A DNA stretch of 5,063 nt, from assembly GCA_016931365.1 (NCBI GenBank), contig JAFGEY010000440.1:1-5063 (forward strand), given 5' to 3'. The notes beneath the pieces were generated by a model that searched no databases, had not been told where the DNA came from, and saw only the letters and a program-made list of their open reading frames with translations. This document shows, one piece after another, positions 4,252 to 5,063 of this stretch; the stretch's first letter is position 1; every line of letters starts with the position of its first letter. Both the position numbers and the translations under genes were made by a program. The stretch comes from Anaerolineae bacterium. Lineage in GTDB: Bacteria > Chloroflexota > Anaerolineae > JAFGEY01.

Positions 4252-5063
4252 CGTGCCGCTCGCACAAAGATCGCCGCCAGGTTATCCTCATAGACCTGCA
4301 CCCACTCGTCCGTTTGGGCCAGCAAGGTTGCCAGCGATGCGCCCCGTTCGATCAGCACATAGTCCACGTCAAAGCGATCCAGCGGCACGCGCCAGTCGCC
4401 GCGCAGTTGGTAGGCCAGCACGTATTCGTTCATAAAATCGTCCAGGTAGACGTCAGCGCGTCCGTCGATGAACACCTTGTAGCCGCGCCACAGCAGGTAG
4501 CCGCCCCAGTTGTACGAGTTGTACATGCGTTGGTCGGCCAGCCCGCTCTGCTCGATGAACTCGACCGCCCGGACGGGGAAATAGCTGGCTTCTGCGGCTC
4601 GGTTCTTGACCAGCACGTCGGCCACGCGCAGCGCCCCGGCGGCGACAAAGAGGAGCACCAGCAGCCAGTTCAGCGCGACCAGCGCGCCGCGCGACGGCCG
4701 GGCCGGCGTAAGCGCGCTCATGTCCCAGCGCAGGTGGCCCAGCTCGATCTGGGCGGCGTAGCGGGTGAGGATTGGCACGGCGGCGACGGCAAAGAGCGGG
4801 ATGTGCCGCGCCGAGATCAGGGCCATAAAGCCAAATCCAAAGAACAATAGCAGGTCGGCCAGGTCGCGCCGGCGCCGGGTGAGGGTGAACACGAGCGCGC
4901 CGCCGAACAAGAGGGCGATCAAGGGCCAGTATTCGGGGCGATTAAAGGCGGGCGGCGCCCATTCCTGGATATATTGCTGCATCGCCTTGCTGCCCAACGT
5001 TTCAAAGGGATACCACAGCATCTTCCAGCCGTTGGGGTTCAGCAGCGCGGCGGGGACGCTCGC
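4248..5063 (-). CDS. C-terminal part of a multi-span membrane protein, glycosyltransferase-like (partial)
   Basis: The frame stays open to the window edge, so the 271 residues seen are only the C-terminal part; an internal ATG at 5021 is not the true start because the residues before it (LLNPNGWK) read as part of the same protein. The visible part begins with a loop (LNPNGWKMLWYPFETLGS, QQYIQEWAPP), then hydrophobic segments at about 45-62, 68-84, 86-100 and 127-149, split by the charged RRRRD. The last ~110 residues are soluble: FPVRAVEFIEQ, YNSYNWGGYLLWRGY, FIDGRADVYLDDF and VDYVLIERG. This layout resembles large GT-C-like or uncharacterised polytopic proteins of Chloroflexota and other bacteria, with the last domain probably outside the membrane. 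Lipid-linked sugar transfer is a guess from resemblance; the catalytic loop would be outside the window. The stop overlaps the phosphoesterase start (ATGA). Confidence 0.8.
   Translation of the reverse strand, partial: ASVPAALLNPNGWKMLWYPFETLGSKAMQQYIQEWAPPAFNRPEYWPLIALLFGGALVFTLTRRRRDLADLLLFFGFGFMALISARHIPLFAVAAVPILTRYAAQIELGHLRWDMSALTPARPSRGALVALNWLLVLLFVAAGALRVADVLVKNRAAEASYFPVRAVEFIEQSGLADQRMYNSYNWGGYLLWRGYKVFIDGRADVYLDDFMNEYVLAYQLRGDWRVPLDRFDVDYVLIERGASLATLLAQTDEWVQVYEDNLAAIFVRAAR

Noticed and set aside
3640..4293. 217-aa plus-strand frame, with a further one at 4203-4850
   Set aside because: They are antisense to the phosphoesterase and membrane-protein genes, with low-complexity His/Arg/Gln/Val-rich products and no motif.

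Overview
The window looks like chromosomal DNA from a bacterium with moderately high GC, probably anaerobic or microaerophilic. Protein style suggests Chloroflexota (Anaerolineae-like): an ArsR/DUF2087 regulator next to an acetyltransferase of the GNAT_acetyltr_2 type, a stand-alone flavodiiron protein, and a large membrane glycosyltransferase-like protein ending in an 'SYNWGGYLLWR...FIDGRADVY' type domain. This assignment is inference from family resemblance, not from a marker gene. The first ~270 bases are clearly more AT-rich than the rest.

Left part, plus strand (about 200-1460): a near-ideal sigma70 promoter (TTGACA, 17 nt, TATAAT) is covered by two closely related palindromic operators. 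It drives a tightly packed set of three reading frames: a 94-aa protein I do not recognise, an ArsR-type regulator with a C-terminal DUF2087 domain (20-nt overlap with the small gene), and the N-terminal part of a GNAT acetyltransferase (ATGA overlap). The regulator probably represses its own operon. The acetyltransferase is cut off before its acetyl-CoA-binding core.

Middle, minus strand (about 1410-2900): a complete class A flavodiiron protein (FprA/ROO type) with all seven diiron ligands. Its stop codon lies within about ten bases of the remains of a hemerythrin-domain gene that has lost its N-terminal half and its last part. The broken hemerythrin gene and the broken acetyltransferase gene meet tail to tail near 1410, so 1360-1730 is a deletion or rearrangement scar (or an assembly join). 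The flavodiiron leader carries a plausible promoter, a CRP/FNR-type site at the position expected for an activator (-41.5 from the predicted start), and a perfect 10-2-10 palindrome between promoter and gene.

Right part, minus strand (3109-5063): three genes in one direction, read from right to left: the C-terminal part of a multi-span membrane protein (runs off the window), a YfcE-type metallophosphoesterase (ATGA overlap), and, 63 nt further on, a Bcp/PrxQ peroxiredoxin.

Functionally the minus-strand genes bcp, fprA and the hemerythrin remnant fit oxygen, peroxide or nitric oxide defence in an anaerobe. I see no tRNA, rRNA, CRISPR array, insertion sequence or convincing intrinsic terminator, and no clear evidence of a wholly new system. 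The regulatory DNA and the gene scar are the most informative parts.
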